Shown piece by piece: positions 56,669-64,000 of a DNA stretch of 64,000 nucleotides (position 1 is the first letter of the stretch; each line of letters begins with the position of its first letter). A program made the position numbers and the translations under genes. Source of the DNA: an uncultured Ectothiorhodospiraceae bacterium (GTDB lineage: Bacteria > Pseudomonadota > Gammaproteobacteria > UBA9214); the NCBI GenBank assembly GCA_947259415.1, contig CAMYMI010000005.1, forward strand, positions 186,001 through 250,000, read 5' to 3'. Below the pieces are notes generated by a model. It saw only the letters and a list, made by a program, of their open reading frames with translations. It ran no database searches and was not told the origin of the DNA.

Positions 56669-56909
56669 CCGTGGGGTACCCGCGGGCTGAGTGCAGGAAA
56701 TGGCGAGCTGCTTTGTGCTCATTTACGGTCTCTTGCGCACAGTGCGGTTTGCATGAGCAGGCGTCGGCACCAGCGGGTTAAAAATGTGGACAGAACCGGT
56801 TGTCACGGACCGCATTCCCTGTTTCAATGGTGCCGCATGACGTGTGCGGATGGAGGTCTGTTTCGCCAGAGCAGGCAGGTTTGCACTGACTGATTAAAAA
56901 GGAATCTAT

Positions 56910-57947
56910 GTGTACCGCGCTACCAGAAAAAAACTGAAAAATTTCATGCAGAAAATGCACGATGAGGGCCCGGAAGGCTTCGCGTCCGGTTCCTGGCCGG
57001 GCTCGGAAGACAGCACAGACCCAATCCCTCCGGTTGTAGCCAGGCGCTCGCGCTGGCCATCCGCCAACAGCATTGTTGCGGTACTTGCCCTGGCCCTGAT
57101 TGTCACGGGTGTGGTGGGGGCCTATCTATCCAACAAGTCGAAGCGCGAGGCCGTCGCCTCCCGAATTGACAGCATAGTGCGGGCGCCCATACGCAATCCC
57201 GATGTCGAGCGCCTGCAGGACCTGGAGGCCAGGCTGGCGAACAGCCTTACTCCCTATGAAAAACGCCTGCGGGATCTGGAACAGAATCTGACGCAGACCC
57301 GTTCGTTTTATGACGAGCGCCTGGAGGAACTGGAACAGAGGCTGACACATGTCAGTGATCCCTATGAGAAACGCCTGAACAAGCTGGAGAAAATGCTGGT
57401 CAGCGCGAGTGATCCCTACAAGGAGAAGTTGCGCGGGATCGAGCAACGGCTGGTGCATACCACAAATCGCCTGGATGAGCTGTCTGCCGTGATGGTGTCC
57501 CTGACGAGCAGCGCCGAAGCGATTATTGCAGCGAATGTGGCCGTGATGGCCGATCCCCCTGCGGCATTGCCGATCAAGCCAACTATTATTACCCGGGACA
57601 ATGTGGCGCTGCCGGAGCCGAAGCCGGAACCGGAGCCGGAAAAGGTGGCGCAGGCCGTTGCCCTTAAGACTCCCGCCGCGCCACGCGCCGACTTGCCGGT
57701 TTCGGGAAAAACCGGCCCCTGGGTGATTAATATCGGCTCCTATGCTAAAGAGGCGATTGCCATCAGGAAGCAGGCCGTGTTCCTGGACAAGGGCGTTGCT
57801 ACGGAACGGGTGGCTGCCAGCGTGGGTGGCCGGACCCTGTACCGTGTCCATGTCGCCGGCTTCGACAGCCGCAAGGAGGCCAGCGCCCATGCCAAAACAG
57901 TCGAGCAGCGGCTGGGTCTGAAGGAAACCTGGATCAAGCGTCGCTAG
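56910..57947 (+). CDS. Membrane coiled-coil protein with SPOR domain
   Basis: 345 residues from GTG at 56910 (AAAGGAA upstream). Cytoplasmic basic N-terminus, membrane helix at about 52-73 (SIVAVLALALIVTGVVGAYL), then four near-identical coiled-coil repeats of the type DPYEKRLNKLEKML between about residues 110 and 190. A Pro/Glu spacer (EPKPEPEPEK) follows, and a C-terminal SPOR domain (WVINIGSYAKEAIAIRKQ, YRVHVAGFDSRKEASAHAK). SPOR domains bind denuded glycan at division sites, so a septal or envelope role is likely. Repeats suggest a rod spanning the periplasm. Confidence 0.88.
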   Translation: MYRATRKKLKNFMQKMHDEGPEGFASGSWPGSEDSTDPIPPVVARRSRWPSANSIVAVLALALIVTGVVGAYLSNKSKREAVASRIDSIVRAPIRNPDVERLQDLEARLANSLTPYEKRLRDLEQNLTQTRSFYDERLEELEQRLTHVSDPYEKRLNKLEKMLVSASDPYKEKLRGIEQRLVHTTNRLDELSAVMVSLTSSAEAIIAANVAVMADPPAALPIKPTIITRDNVALPEPKPEPEPEKVAQAVALKTPAAPRADLPVSGKTGPWVINIGSYAKEAIAIRKQAVFLDKGVATERVAASVGGRTLYRVHVAGFDSRKEASAHAKTVEQRLGLKETWIKRR

Positions 57948-58063
57948 CCGGTCTGCTGCTGCGCGCAGCCGCTGCCTTTCCCTGAGTCCTCTCGCACTGC
58001 CCTGTTCCGACCGGGATGCGCCATCGTTAACAATGGGATGTGCACAAGCCACGGGAGCGTGAT

Positions 58064-59503
58064 GTGACTGATCAGCAGCACGAGAGCATGTCGTTTCGTG
58101 AAGGGGTTGACCGCATGGTTGACCGCGCCACCCTGGCGGCCGGTCTCGACCCCGGAACTGCCAGTGTCATCAAGGCCTGCGATGCCGTCCTGCAGATCAA
58201 GTTTCCGGTCAGGTTGCGCGACACCATCGAGGTTTTCACCGGCTGGTGGGCGGTACACAGCGCGCACCGCCTGCCGGCCAAGGGCGGACTGCGGTTCACC
58301 CTGCAGGTGAGCCAGGACGAGACCGAAGCCCTGTCTGCCCTGATGAGCTACAAGTGTGCGATTGCCGATATCCCGTTCGGCGGGGCCAAGGGTGGCCTGG
58401 TTATCGATCCATCAAAATACCATGTCGATGAGCTGGCCGAGATCACCCGCCGCTTTGCCCGGGAACTGGCTCGCCGCGACCTGCTCAACCCGGCGACCAA
58501 CGTTCCGGCACCGGACATGGGGACCTCTTCCCGCGAAATGGCGTGGATTGCGGATACCTACAAGACCCTGTTCCCGGAGGATGTCAACCAGGAAGCCTGT
58601 GTGACCGGCAAGCCGGTCACTCATGGAGGCATCCCGGGGCGTACCGATGCGGTCGGCAAGGGTGTGCAGTTTGCCCTGCAGGAATTCTTCCGCCACCCCG
58701 AGGAACTGGAGAGGGCTGGTCTCAGCGATGGTCTGACCGGGCAGCGTGTGGTTATCCAGGGGCTCGGCAATGTGGGTTACCACACCGCCAAGTACCTTTC
58801 CGAGGAAGACAAGGTCAAGGTCATCGCGATCATCGAGCGCGACGGCGTGGTGTTCAACGAGGACGGTCTGAACGTCCATGACATACGCCAGCACTTTGCC
58901 GAGAATGGCGTGCTCAAGGGGTTCCAGAAAGCGGAGTACAGCCCGCAGGGCAGTGAGGCGCTGGAGATGGAGTGCGAAATCCTGATCCCCGCGGCACTGG
59001 AATCGCAGATTCATGCGGGCAATGCCATGAATATCCAGGCCAGCCTGGTTGTCGAGGCGGCCAACGGGCCGGTGACCTACGAGGCCGACGAGATCCTGCA
59101 GCGCCGCGGTATCGTGATGCTGCCGGATATCTACGTCAATGCCGGTGGCGTAACCGTTTCCTATTTTGAATGGGCGCGGAACATTTCCCACATGCGTTTC
59201 GGGCGCCTGCAGCGCCGCTACGAGGAACTGCGTGCTACCACTTACCTCGCCGCCCTGGAGAAGCTGACGGGTAGGGAGGCCCCGCGTGATCTGCGCACCG
59301 AGATCGTGCGCGGTGCCAGTGAGCTGGACCTGGTGCGGTCGGGCCTGGACGACACCATGCGTGCCGCCTTCCTCGATATCCGTGAAGTCATGAAACGCAA
59401 TGACAATATCAAGGATTACCGCACTGCGGCCTATGTGATCGCCATTCAAAAGCTGGCGCGGTCCTACTACGATTTGGGTCTGGTAAACATACCGGAGGAG
59501 TAG
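58064..59503 (+). CDS. Glutamate (Glu/Leu/Phe/Val) dehydrogenase
   Basis: 479 residues from the GTG at 58064, which has GGGAG upstream; an in-frame GTG at 58040 adds eight residues. Substrate region LPAKGGLRFTLQ, catalytic SYKCAIADIPFGGAKGGL, VPAPDMGTSSREMAWIADTY, and NAD(P)-binding IQGLGNVGYHTAKYL. C-terminal half includes VNAGGVTVSYFEWARN. Links 2-oxoglutarate and ammonium to glutamate. No gene nearby hints at the preferred cofactor. Confidence 0.93.
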   Translation: MTDQQHESMSFREGVDRMVDRATLAAGLDPGTASVIKACDAVLQIKFPVRLRDTIEVFTGWWAVHSAHRLPAKGGLRFTLQVSQDETEALSALMSYKCAIADIPFGGAKGGLVIDPSKYHVDELAEITRRFARELARRDLLNPATNVPAPDMGTSSREMAWIADTYKTLFPEDVNQEACVTGKPVTHGGIPGRTDAVGKGVQFALQEFFRHPEELERAGLSDGLTGQRVVIQGLGNVGYHTAKYLSEEDKVKVIAIIERDGVVFNEDGLNVHDIRQHFAENGVLKGFQKAEYSPQGSEALEMECEILIPAALESQIHAGNAMNIQASLVVEAANGPVTYEADEILQRRGIVMLPDIYVNAGGVTVSYFEWARNISHMRFGRLQRRYEELRATTYLAALEKLTGREAPRDLRTEIVRGASELDLVRSGLDDTMRAAFLDIREVMKRNDNIKDYRTAAYVIAIQKLARSYYDLGLVNIPEE

Positions 59504-59561
59504 GCACTGGCCCGGGGTCACCCGAGGCAGGTCCATTCGCGCGCCCGGTGAGTAAGACGGG

Positions 59562-60209
59562 CTAGCCTGTTTCCCTGTCGGGAATCCCCTGCAGCCCGGT
59601 TTTCCCCACGCGACTGTGTTCGATAACGTGCATGGCCACGTCTGCCAGGGTTTTCAGCACCAGGAACATGACCAGCCGGGCCGTCGAGTCGCCGGCGAAA
59701 TGGCTGCCCATCAGGATCATGGTGTGCATGGGGATAATGCGCACATAGGGGAAGAACATGATGAAGCCGATGTTCGGCGTACCTGTCTCATCCCGTTCCC
59801 GGTTGTAGTAATACGAATACCGGTGATTGAAGAAGAATATCAGTATGCACATGGCCACGCCGGCGCTGGCGACAGTGGACGCGATGCTGTGCTCGGCGAA
59901 CAGGAAGACCAGGTAGGCAAGGTGAAAGCCCCCGTAGTGCACGGCAAAGAAGAACGCGGTCTGCCGCTGGGTCTTGCGAGTCGGTTTTACCGGCCGGCTA
60001 TTGATGCGTAAATTTCTGGTCGAGAACTGCCTGAGGGCGAGCATCCTGCGGACATTGAAATAACCGATGATGATGCTTTGACCCCAGTAGATCCATATCA
60101 CGACAGCGACATCCCATTGCTGCACAATCGCGAACAGGATGGTCGCGAGGTTTGACAGGACCAGTACAGTGGTCGAACGGTCGGTTTGTCCATATCTGGC
60201 CAGGGTCAT
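59562..60209 (-). CDS. Polytopic membrane protein (DUF6498-like)
   Basis: 215 residues from the ATG at 60209; longer in-frame starts run into mtgA. Five or six helices: VLVLSNLATILFAIVQQWD, VVIWIYWGQSIIIGYFNVRR, FAVHYGGFHLAYLVFLF, VASAGVAMCILIFFF, RIIPMHTMILMGSHFAG and LVMFLVLKTLADVAMHVIEH. The His residues in HYGGFH and PMHTM are conserved-looking and could bind a metal or heme. Family name is tentative; function unknown. Confidence 0.7.
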   Translation of the reverse strand: MTLARYGQTDRSTTVLVLSNLATILFAIVQQWDVAVVIWIYWGQSIIIGYFNVRRMLALRQFSTRNLRINSRPVKPTRKTQRQTAFFFAVHYGGFHLAYLVFLFAEHSIASTVASAGVAMCILIFFFNHRYSYYYNRERDETGTPNIGFIMFFPYVRIIPMHTMILMGSHFAGDSTARLVMFLVLKTLADVAMHVIEHSRVGKTGLQGIPDRETG

Positions 60210-60249
60210 GGTGCTGTATCCAGGTGAGCTTCTGTTATCTTTTCGGCTG

Positions 60250-60981
60250 TCAGAGGATTTCCTGCAGATAGGCGGCCCCTCCCAGCAAGTCCATTTGTTC
60301 CAGGATCCACGCGTGTCGTTCACTGATATAGGCTGTCGGGCTGCTGATGCTGTATATGCGCGGATTGGGCAGGATGGCCGCGAGCAGGGCGGCCTGCTCT
60401 CTGCTGAGGGTGTGTGCGGATTGCCCGTAGTGGCGGCGGCTCGCGGCCTCGATGCCGAAGGTACGCTCTCCCATCTCGGCGATATTCAGGTACACCTCCA
60501 GGATGCGCTGCTTGGGCCAGAACAGTTCCAGCAGGACGGTCATCCAGGCCTCCAGCCCCTTGCGCAGGTAGCTGCGCCCCTGCCACAGGAACAGGTTGCG
60601 TGCGACCTGCTGGGTCAGGGTGCTGGCACCACGCAGGCGACCCCCGCGGATGTTGCGCCGGGCGGCATCCCGGATGGCCCCGAAATCGAAGCCCCGGTGC
60701 TGCGGGAATTTCTGGTCCTCGGCGGCGATCACCGCGAGGGCGGCCTGGGGTGAAATACGCTCGAGGGACACCCAGCGGTAGTCCTGGGCGTGGCCTTCGG
60801 CCAGGCTGCGCTGCAGCATGACGGCCGAGGTGGGTGGCGTCACCCAGCGCAGTACGATGACCGGCAGCAGACTGATAACGACAAAGGCCAGCAGGGCGTA
60901 CAGCAGCCAGCGCCGCAATTGTTTCCGGTTTGTCCTGAACATATGAACAAGCCTGCCGGGAACGGCGCGCCATGGCGACAT
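60250..60981 (-). CDS. mtgA: Monofunctional biosynthetic peptidoglycan transglycosylase
   Basis: 243 residues from the ATG at 60981, matching the usual length; a longer frame extends into the upstream gene and was rejected. N-terminal membrane helix (LLYALLAFVVISLLPVIVL), then glycosyltransferase family 51 motifs: VIAAEDQKFPQHRGFDF (catalytic Glu), RGASTLTQQVARNLFLWQ, RKGLEAWMTVLLE, and KQRILEVYLNIAEMG. Polymerises lipid II glycan strands at the inner membrane. Its ATG is two bases after the stop of the preceding gene, so translation is probably coupled. Confidence 0.96.
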   Translation of the reverse strand: MSPWRAVPGRLVHMFRTNRKQLRRWLLYALLAFVVISLLPVIVLRWVTPPTSAVMLQRSLAEGHAQDYRWVSLERISPQAALAVIAAEDQKFPQHRGFDFGAIRDAARRNIRGGRLRGASTLTQQVARNLFLWQGRSYLRKGLEAWMTVLLELFWPKQRILEVYLNIAEMGERTFGIEAASRRHYGQSAHTLSREQAALLAAILPNPRIYSISSPTAYISERHAWILEQMDLLGGAAYLQEIL

Positions 60982-60983
60982 GG

Positions 60984-61475
60984 CTAGAATACCCCGCGGA
61001 TCACTGCGATGAACCAGATCAGGCTGGTGGTGATCACGCCGAGCAGGGCTATGCCCAGCAGCGTGCGCCAGCCATTGTACATGGACCCGATGATGGTGAA
61101 GCCGTTGACATAAATCGTTTCGCAGGCCCCGTTGCCGCGGTCGTCGCGGGCGGTGCTCGTACCCCTGGAAAATCCCTGGTCGTTGGAATAATCGGCGAGC
61201 CATCCACGTATGCGTATCTGGTCCCCGATGCGTACCTTTTTGATCAGCTTGCGCAGGTAGGGGTCCGCGGCGAGCAGGTGGTTATTGGAAATCTTGTCGA
61301 GACGGAAGCGCTCCCAGTCCGCACTGTCCCTGGTGTGGAAATTACAGGTGAATTCCCCGTTCCAGAAATCAAAATGAAACTGGCAGGCCACTATCGGGTC
61401 CGTGGTTTCCCGACGGTGATCCTGTTCGAGGAAGGTGAGGAGTGTGCGCGCTTCCACGGGGCGCGCCCGCTGCAC
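60984..61475 (-). pseudogene. 5'-truncated membrane protein, fused to foreign sequence
   Basis: The conserved part (from about 61365 down to 60984) has ISNNHLLAADPYLRKLIKKV, VRIGDQIRIRGWLADYSN, GNGACETIYVNGFTIIG, and a C-terminal membrane helix (TLLGIALLGVITTSLIWFIA). It matches the C-terminal half of a family normally about 200 or more residues long, with a signal-anchor N-terminus. Here the first 36 codons instead read antisense through a thioredoxin-like fragment, and the only starts are GTG/TTG without ribosome sites. The head of the gene appears deleted. It could still be expressed by read-through, and mtgA depends on its end for coupling. Confidence 0.6.
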
Positions 61476-61532
61476 ACTATCCGGGAGTTCATCGAGGAGG
61501 GCTGCAGCACGGCGTTGTCCGATAGCCGTTAA
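61374..61532 (+). pseudogene. C-terminal thioredoxin-fold remnant
   Basis: 53 in-frame codons reading AGHYRVRGFPTVILFEEG, then EECARFHGARPLHTIREFIE, ending at TAA. This is the second half of a thioredoxin domain including the cis-Pro (GFPT) and the following strands, but the CxxC half is absent. The ATG at 61374 is probably fortuitous; upstream codons do not continue the fold. Head-to-head with the truncated gene at 60984-61475. Confidence 0.65.
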
Positions 61533-61544
61533 GGGCGTGCTTTC

Positions 61545-62057
61545 CTACTCGATCTTTATATATGCATAGCCCTTGCCTTGCAGCTCCGCGATGCGCACCA
61601 CGCCGGACGGCACAAGTTTCACTCCCGGGTACAGTTTGTCCTCGGGCAGCTTGATCCCGCTGCGGGTAATGTCACAGAGTTCCAGTTTGACGCCCTGAAC
61701 GGTATTCAGGGCGCTGAGGCGGCCATGGAGATTGCTGCGCCGTTCCTCCAGTGCGGTATCACTGCTGAAGGGCGTTTTCTCGAGTTTATCGTCGGTCAGG
61801 AAGCGAATGCCGTGGGCGACAAACACGATCCTGACATCGTAGTCGATCAACTCATTCTGATAGAAGGTTACCATGTTGTTGATGCTGGTCAGCATGGCAC
61901 TGAAGCGACGCGGGTCCGCGTAGTCGGCATGGTAGACCACTTTCACAACCGAATCCGAATCACCTGCATCATCCTGGGCGTTAACCGGCTGGGCCGACCA
62001 GACCAGAAAGGTCATAAGGAGCAGAAACTTGGAAATGTTAAGGGTTTTGCTGATCAT
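61545..62057 (-). CDS. Exported DsrE-like protein
   Basis: 170 residues. Signal peptide to about residue 27 (FLLLMTFLVWSAQPVNAQ). DsrE/DsrF-like fold: VVKVVYHADYADPRRFSAML, then INNMVTFYQNELIDYDVRIV and VFVAHGIRFL, ending with YPGVKLVPSGVVRIAELQ. Family members in sulfur bacteria trap or transfer sulfane sulfur. A Cys is present in KLELCDITRSG. The periplasmic paralogues are common but of unknown role. GAGGAG ribosome site on the minus strand. Confidence 0.85.
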   Translation of the reverse strand: MISKTLNISKFLLLMTFLVWSAQPVNAQDDAGDSDSVVKVVYHADYADPRRFSAMLTSINNMVTFYQNELIDYDVRIVFVAHGIRFLTDDKLEKTPFSSDTALEERRSNLHGRLSALNTVQGVKLELCDITRSGIKLPEDKLYPGVKLVPSGVVRIAELQGKGYAYIKIE

Positions 62058-62529
62058 GGCGCTCTCCTCCGGCCGGGTTCTGTTGCCGGCCTACCCTATT
62101 ATTGTAGGCGATATAGAGTGAATTGGTGAGTCGTGTGGCTCATTCAGTGACTATAATTCAAGCAGGCGCATGAAAAAAATGATTCGCAGCCACTGCTGTC
62201 CCGCTTAATCCCCTCTCCCAGAGAGGGAGGGTTAGGGTGTACCCGATCAAGCGCCGGGCATAAAAGGGGATCAAAAGGATTAACTGCATGATATATATCC
62301 CCTCATCCTGCCCTTCTACCCCTCAAGGGGGTAATGAAAAGAGTCCCGAAGCACCCGGAAAACGGGCATAAAGGAGAAGGAAAAGCCTTCTTTAAATCAT
62401 TGATAGTAAATTTCAGGTCTCACAGGCTACCGAAATAAAGTTGTACCTATACATGAACGGATTCGCTTGGAACATGAGGGGATTAAGTTGGGCAGCAGTG
62501 ACTCGCAGGCCTGGGTCGAGGAGAATGTG
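62058..62529. other. Spacer of about 470 bp with repeat copy C
   Basis: Apart from the repeat at 62194-62375, only AT-rich sequence (62100-62170, 62390-62460). A frame from 62467 runs into the lipoprotein-like reading frame at 62530 but has no homology-like features. Confidence 0.5.
62194..62375 (+). repeat. Dispersed two-part palindromic repeat, copy C
   Basis: E1: CTGCTGTCCCGCTTAATCCC, CTCTCCCAGAGAGGG, GGGTTAGGGTG at 62194-62242. E2: ATCCCCTCATCCTGCCCTTC, TACCCCTCAAGGGGG, AAAAGAGTCCCG from about 62297. Same orientation as copy B. E1 and E2 are separated here by about 55 bases including GCCGGGCATAAAAGG, a phrase echoed as CGGGCATAAAGG at 62363. Confidence 0.85.
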
Positions 62530-62883
62530 ATGCAGAAAACTGGTCGTTCGTACCAACCACTGGCTGTGCTGCTGGCCGCGACACTGGGTTTCCTCACGGC
62601 TAGCTGCCCTGCCGACGAACCGCCCGGGACGGATGGTTCCTACGCTGCGTTGATCGTCATCCACCCTGCCGGCACAAGCACCGGCAAGTACGCCAGGGGG
62701 CGGTCGGATTGCCGGCGGTACGGTGTCATCTGGTCCGGGGGTGCTGCCCTGCGTCGGCCCGGTCGAATCAGCCCGCGCCCGGTACGCAGTCGCTGGCAGG
62801 CTGGTGGGGAAAGTCGCATCCGCTGCGCGGAGGGGGGCGCCTTCGAGCGGCGCTACGTGGCGGATCAGCCCTGGATCCGCTGA
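62530..62883 (+). CDS. Possible lipoprotein, probably frameshifted
   Basis: 117 codons. Begins with a credible lipoprotein signal (SYQPLAVLLAATLGFLTASC), then PADEPPGTDGSYAALIVIHP. After about codon 50 the frame becomes Arg/Gly-rich. In the next frame a better-looking sequence runs on: GGRIAGGTVSSGPGVLPC, VGPVESARARYAVAGRLVGK, ending at 62935. A one-base shift between about 62640 and 62700 would join them into one protein of about 135 residues. No family recognised. Confidence 0.35.
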   Translation: MQKTGRSYQPLAVLLAATLGFLTASCPADEPPGTDGSYAALIVIHPAGTSTGKYARGRSDCRRYGVIWSGGAALRRPGRISPRPVRSRWQAGGESRIRCAEGGAFERRYVADQPWIR

Positions 62884-62888
62884 AACCT

Positions 62889-63485
62889 TCAGGGGCCCTG
62901 TCGGTCGTCTGTTTGCTCACCGCTGTCTTGCCTGATGACATGCCAGTACGATCGTACATTACTGCGCAGTTCAGGTAGCCTGAGGGTGATGGCGATTTCC
63001 TCGCAGGCCGACAGGCACAGCAGGACTACTGCAAACCGGAAGGGCCAGGCAATGTCCGCCATGAACAGCAAGAAGATCGCGACACTCATCAGCACGGCCA
63101 CGGCCTTGGCGAACCAGGTGTGGTAGCTGGTAAGTTGTCTGAATTTCAGCAGGCCGGCGATGGGAGGGATAACAAAGGCGGTCAGTACCAGCAGCACAAA
63201 TCCGGCTTCTCTCCTGATGATATCCGGCCACAGCCACCAGGCACACAGTGGTATGACCAGGTAGATGACCAGGTCGCCCCAGCTGTCCAGCCGGGTTCCG
63301 AATTCCGAAGTCGCGTGCAGCCGGCGTGCAACAAAGCCGTCAATCGCATCCGAAAACAGCGTAATTGCCAGCAGGGCAAGAAACAGGCGTGGACGATCGG
63401 TCCAGGCCAGGTAGAGCAAAAAGGGTGCAGCAATGAGACGGAAGGCACTCAGCAGGTTGGGTACATTCACCCATTGGCGCAACAT
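62889..63485 (-). CDS. CDP-alcohol phosphatidyltransferase family protein
   Basis: 198 residues, about five or six membrane helices. The family motif D-G-x2-A-R-x8-G-x3-D-x3-D is complete in IDGFVARRLHATSEFG followed by TRLDSWGD. PgsA-like N-terminus VPNLLSAFRLIAAPFLLYLA. Attaches a head group to CDP-diacylglycerol in the inner membrane; exact alcohol not deducible, and the sequence is more diverged than housekeeping PgsA. Confidence 0.9.
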   Translation of the reverse strand: MLRQWVNVPNLLSAFRLIAAPFLLYLAWTDRPRLFLALLAITLFSDAIDGFVARRLHATSEFGTRLDSWGDLVIYLVIPLCAWWLWPDIIRREAGFVLLVLTAFVIPPIAGLLKFRQLTSYHTWFAKAVAVLMSVAIFLLFMADIAWPFRFAVVLLCLSACEEIAITLRLPELRSNVRSYWHVIRQDSGEQTDDRQGP

Positions 63486-63517
63486 GTGACTTGCTGACTG
63501 GTGCTTGCAGATAGCGT

Positions 63518-63751
63518 TTACCGCTTGCCGCCCCGCATCAACAGGGCGATGGCTGCACTGGCCAGCACGATAATACTGGCGATCAGTACACCCTTCTTGG
63601 TGAATTCCCCGAATACGTCACCCGGTATGATGTCGAGTACCATCAGTACGGCGAGACCGGCCACTATGAATATAAGGGTGGCGGTCACCAGCCTGACCAC
63701 GCCGGCCAGGCCGGATGTCCCGGTTTGCGGGGTATCAGGTTCGTCTGTCAT
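63518..63751 (-). CDS. Small two-helix membrane protein
   Basis: 77 residues. N-terminal polar part (TDEPDTPQTGTSG), helices at about 20-43 (VTATLIFIVAGLAVLMVL) and 52-70 (GVLIASIIVLASAAIALLM), basic tail RGGKR. Unrecognised family. Located 33 bp before the phosphatidyltransferase start on the same strand, so possibly co-transcribed with it. Confidence 0.65.
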   Translation of the reverse strand: MTDEPDTPQTGTSGLAGVVRLVTATLIFIVAGLAVLMVLDIIPGDVFGEFTKKGVLIASIIVLASAAIALLMRGGKR

Positions 63752-63799
63752 GGTGCATGGTCCCTGTAGTTGGGTTTGAGCGGCTGTAGCGGGTGCCGC

Positions 63800-64000
63800 T
63801 CAGTCCGGTTTGACGGCCAGCTTGCCGCTGCCAAGGAACATCAGGGCAAGGCCGCCGAAGAAATAAAAGCCCTGCAGTTCGAGCCGCCAGCCACCATGTT
63901 CGGTGAGGCTGAGAAAATCGCCGGTATGGACCAGCAGGACGGCGAACAGCATGTTGACCACCACCACCAGCCCGCCAACCCGGGTCAGCACACCCGCGAT
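63800..64000 (-). CDS. DoxX-family membrane protein (5' end outside window)
   Basis: The frame is open to the right edge; 66 C-terminal residues are visible. VVNMLFAVLLVHTGDFLSLT, then GGWRLELQGFYFFGGLALMF and LGSGKLAVKPD match the last two helices of DoxX-type proteins, which are linked to quinone or thiosulfate redox reactions and to stress in various bacteria. The upstream neighbour is outside the window. Confidence 0.8.
   Translation of the reverse strand: MAGVLTRVGGLVVVVNMLFAVLLVHTGDFLSLTEHGGWRLELQGFYFFGGLALMFLGSGKLAVKPD

Noticed and set aside
60972-61374. N-terminal part of a plus-strand frame leading into the thioredoxin fragment
   Set aside because: The residues before 61374 are antisense to the truncated minus-strand gene and show no thioredoxin CxxC; only the part after 61374 looks real.

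Overview
The window looks like chromosome from a gammaproteobacterium, most like the sulfur-oxidising, CO2-fixing Chromatiales-type lineages. This is inferred from family content and gene order only; there is no rRNA or marker tree here. Supporting signs are a twitching-motility block (pilG-pilH-pilI-pilJ-chpA-chpC) beside gshB-tonB-yqgE-ruvX-pyrR-pyrB-pyrC', an order known from Pseudomonas; a tkt-gap-pgk-pyk-fba(class II) operon of the kind seen in Calvin-cycle bacteria; and NnrS, a DsrE-like protein and an OmcA/MtrC-type decaheme cytochrome.

Layout. 1-798 is the end of pilU. 795-9368 is an eleven-gene minus-strand run: gshB, an ApbE/NusG-II/Gx-transporter cassette, tonB, yqgE, ruvX, pyrR, pyrB, a zinc-ligand-less dihydroorotase (pyrC') and an orphan PyrK-like flavoprotein. 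9571-19219 is the Pil-Chp chemosensory operon, lacking recognisable pilK and chpB. 19245-25534 (minus) carries rsmE, bioA and the activated-methyl-cycle genes metF, ahcY and metK, separated by inverted-repeat-rich spacers. 25653-33673 (plus) holds a thioredoxin-fold gene, a structured spacer with a terminator, and the carbon-metabolism operon. 33751-46000 is a mosaic of single genes (YkgJ-type protein, GGDEF-EAL protein, UspA, NnrS, GNAT, SrkA, C39-like peptidase pair) with gene remnants and copies of a dispersed palindromic repeat.

45378-47675 is a compact, translationally coupled cassette: two DUF1538 membrane proteins, a divergent P-II-like protein and a CBS-domain protein. It reads as a ligand-gated membrane module of unknown substrate and is the best candidate for an undescribed system. 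47996-51699 encodes a secreted decaheme lipoprotein cytochrome with a collagen-like linker, and a PpiC-like lipoprotein. Upstream lie an FNR-like box and a perfect palindrome. 51773-54119 holds small exported proteins of unknown function, one behind a good sigma-54 promoter. 54290-64000 is a mix of a flavodoxin-fold reductase, a Sel1-repeat protein, a SPOR-domain protein, glutamate dehydrogenase, mtgA, a deletion scar between two broken genes, a DsrE-like protein, a CDP-alcohol phosphatidyltransferase and the end of a DoxX-like gene.

No tRNA, rRNA, CRISPR array, intact insertion sequence or prophage was recognised.
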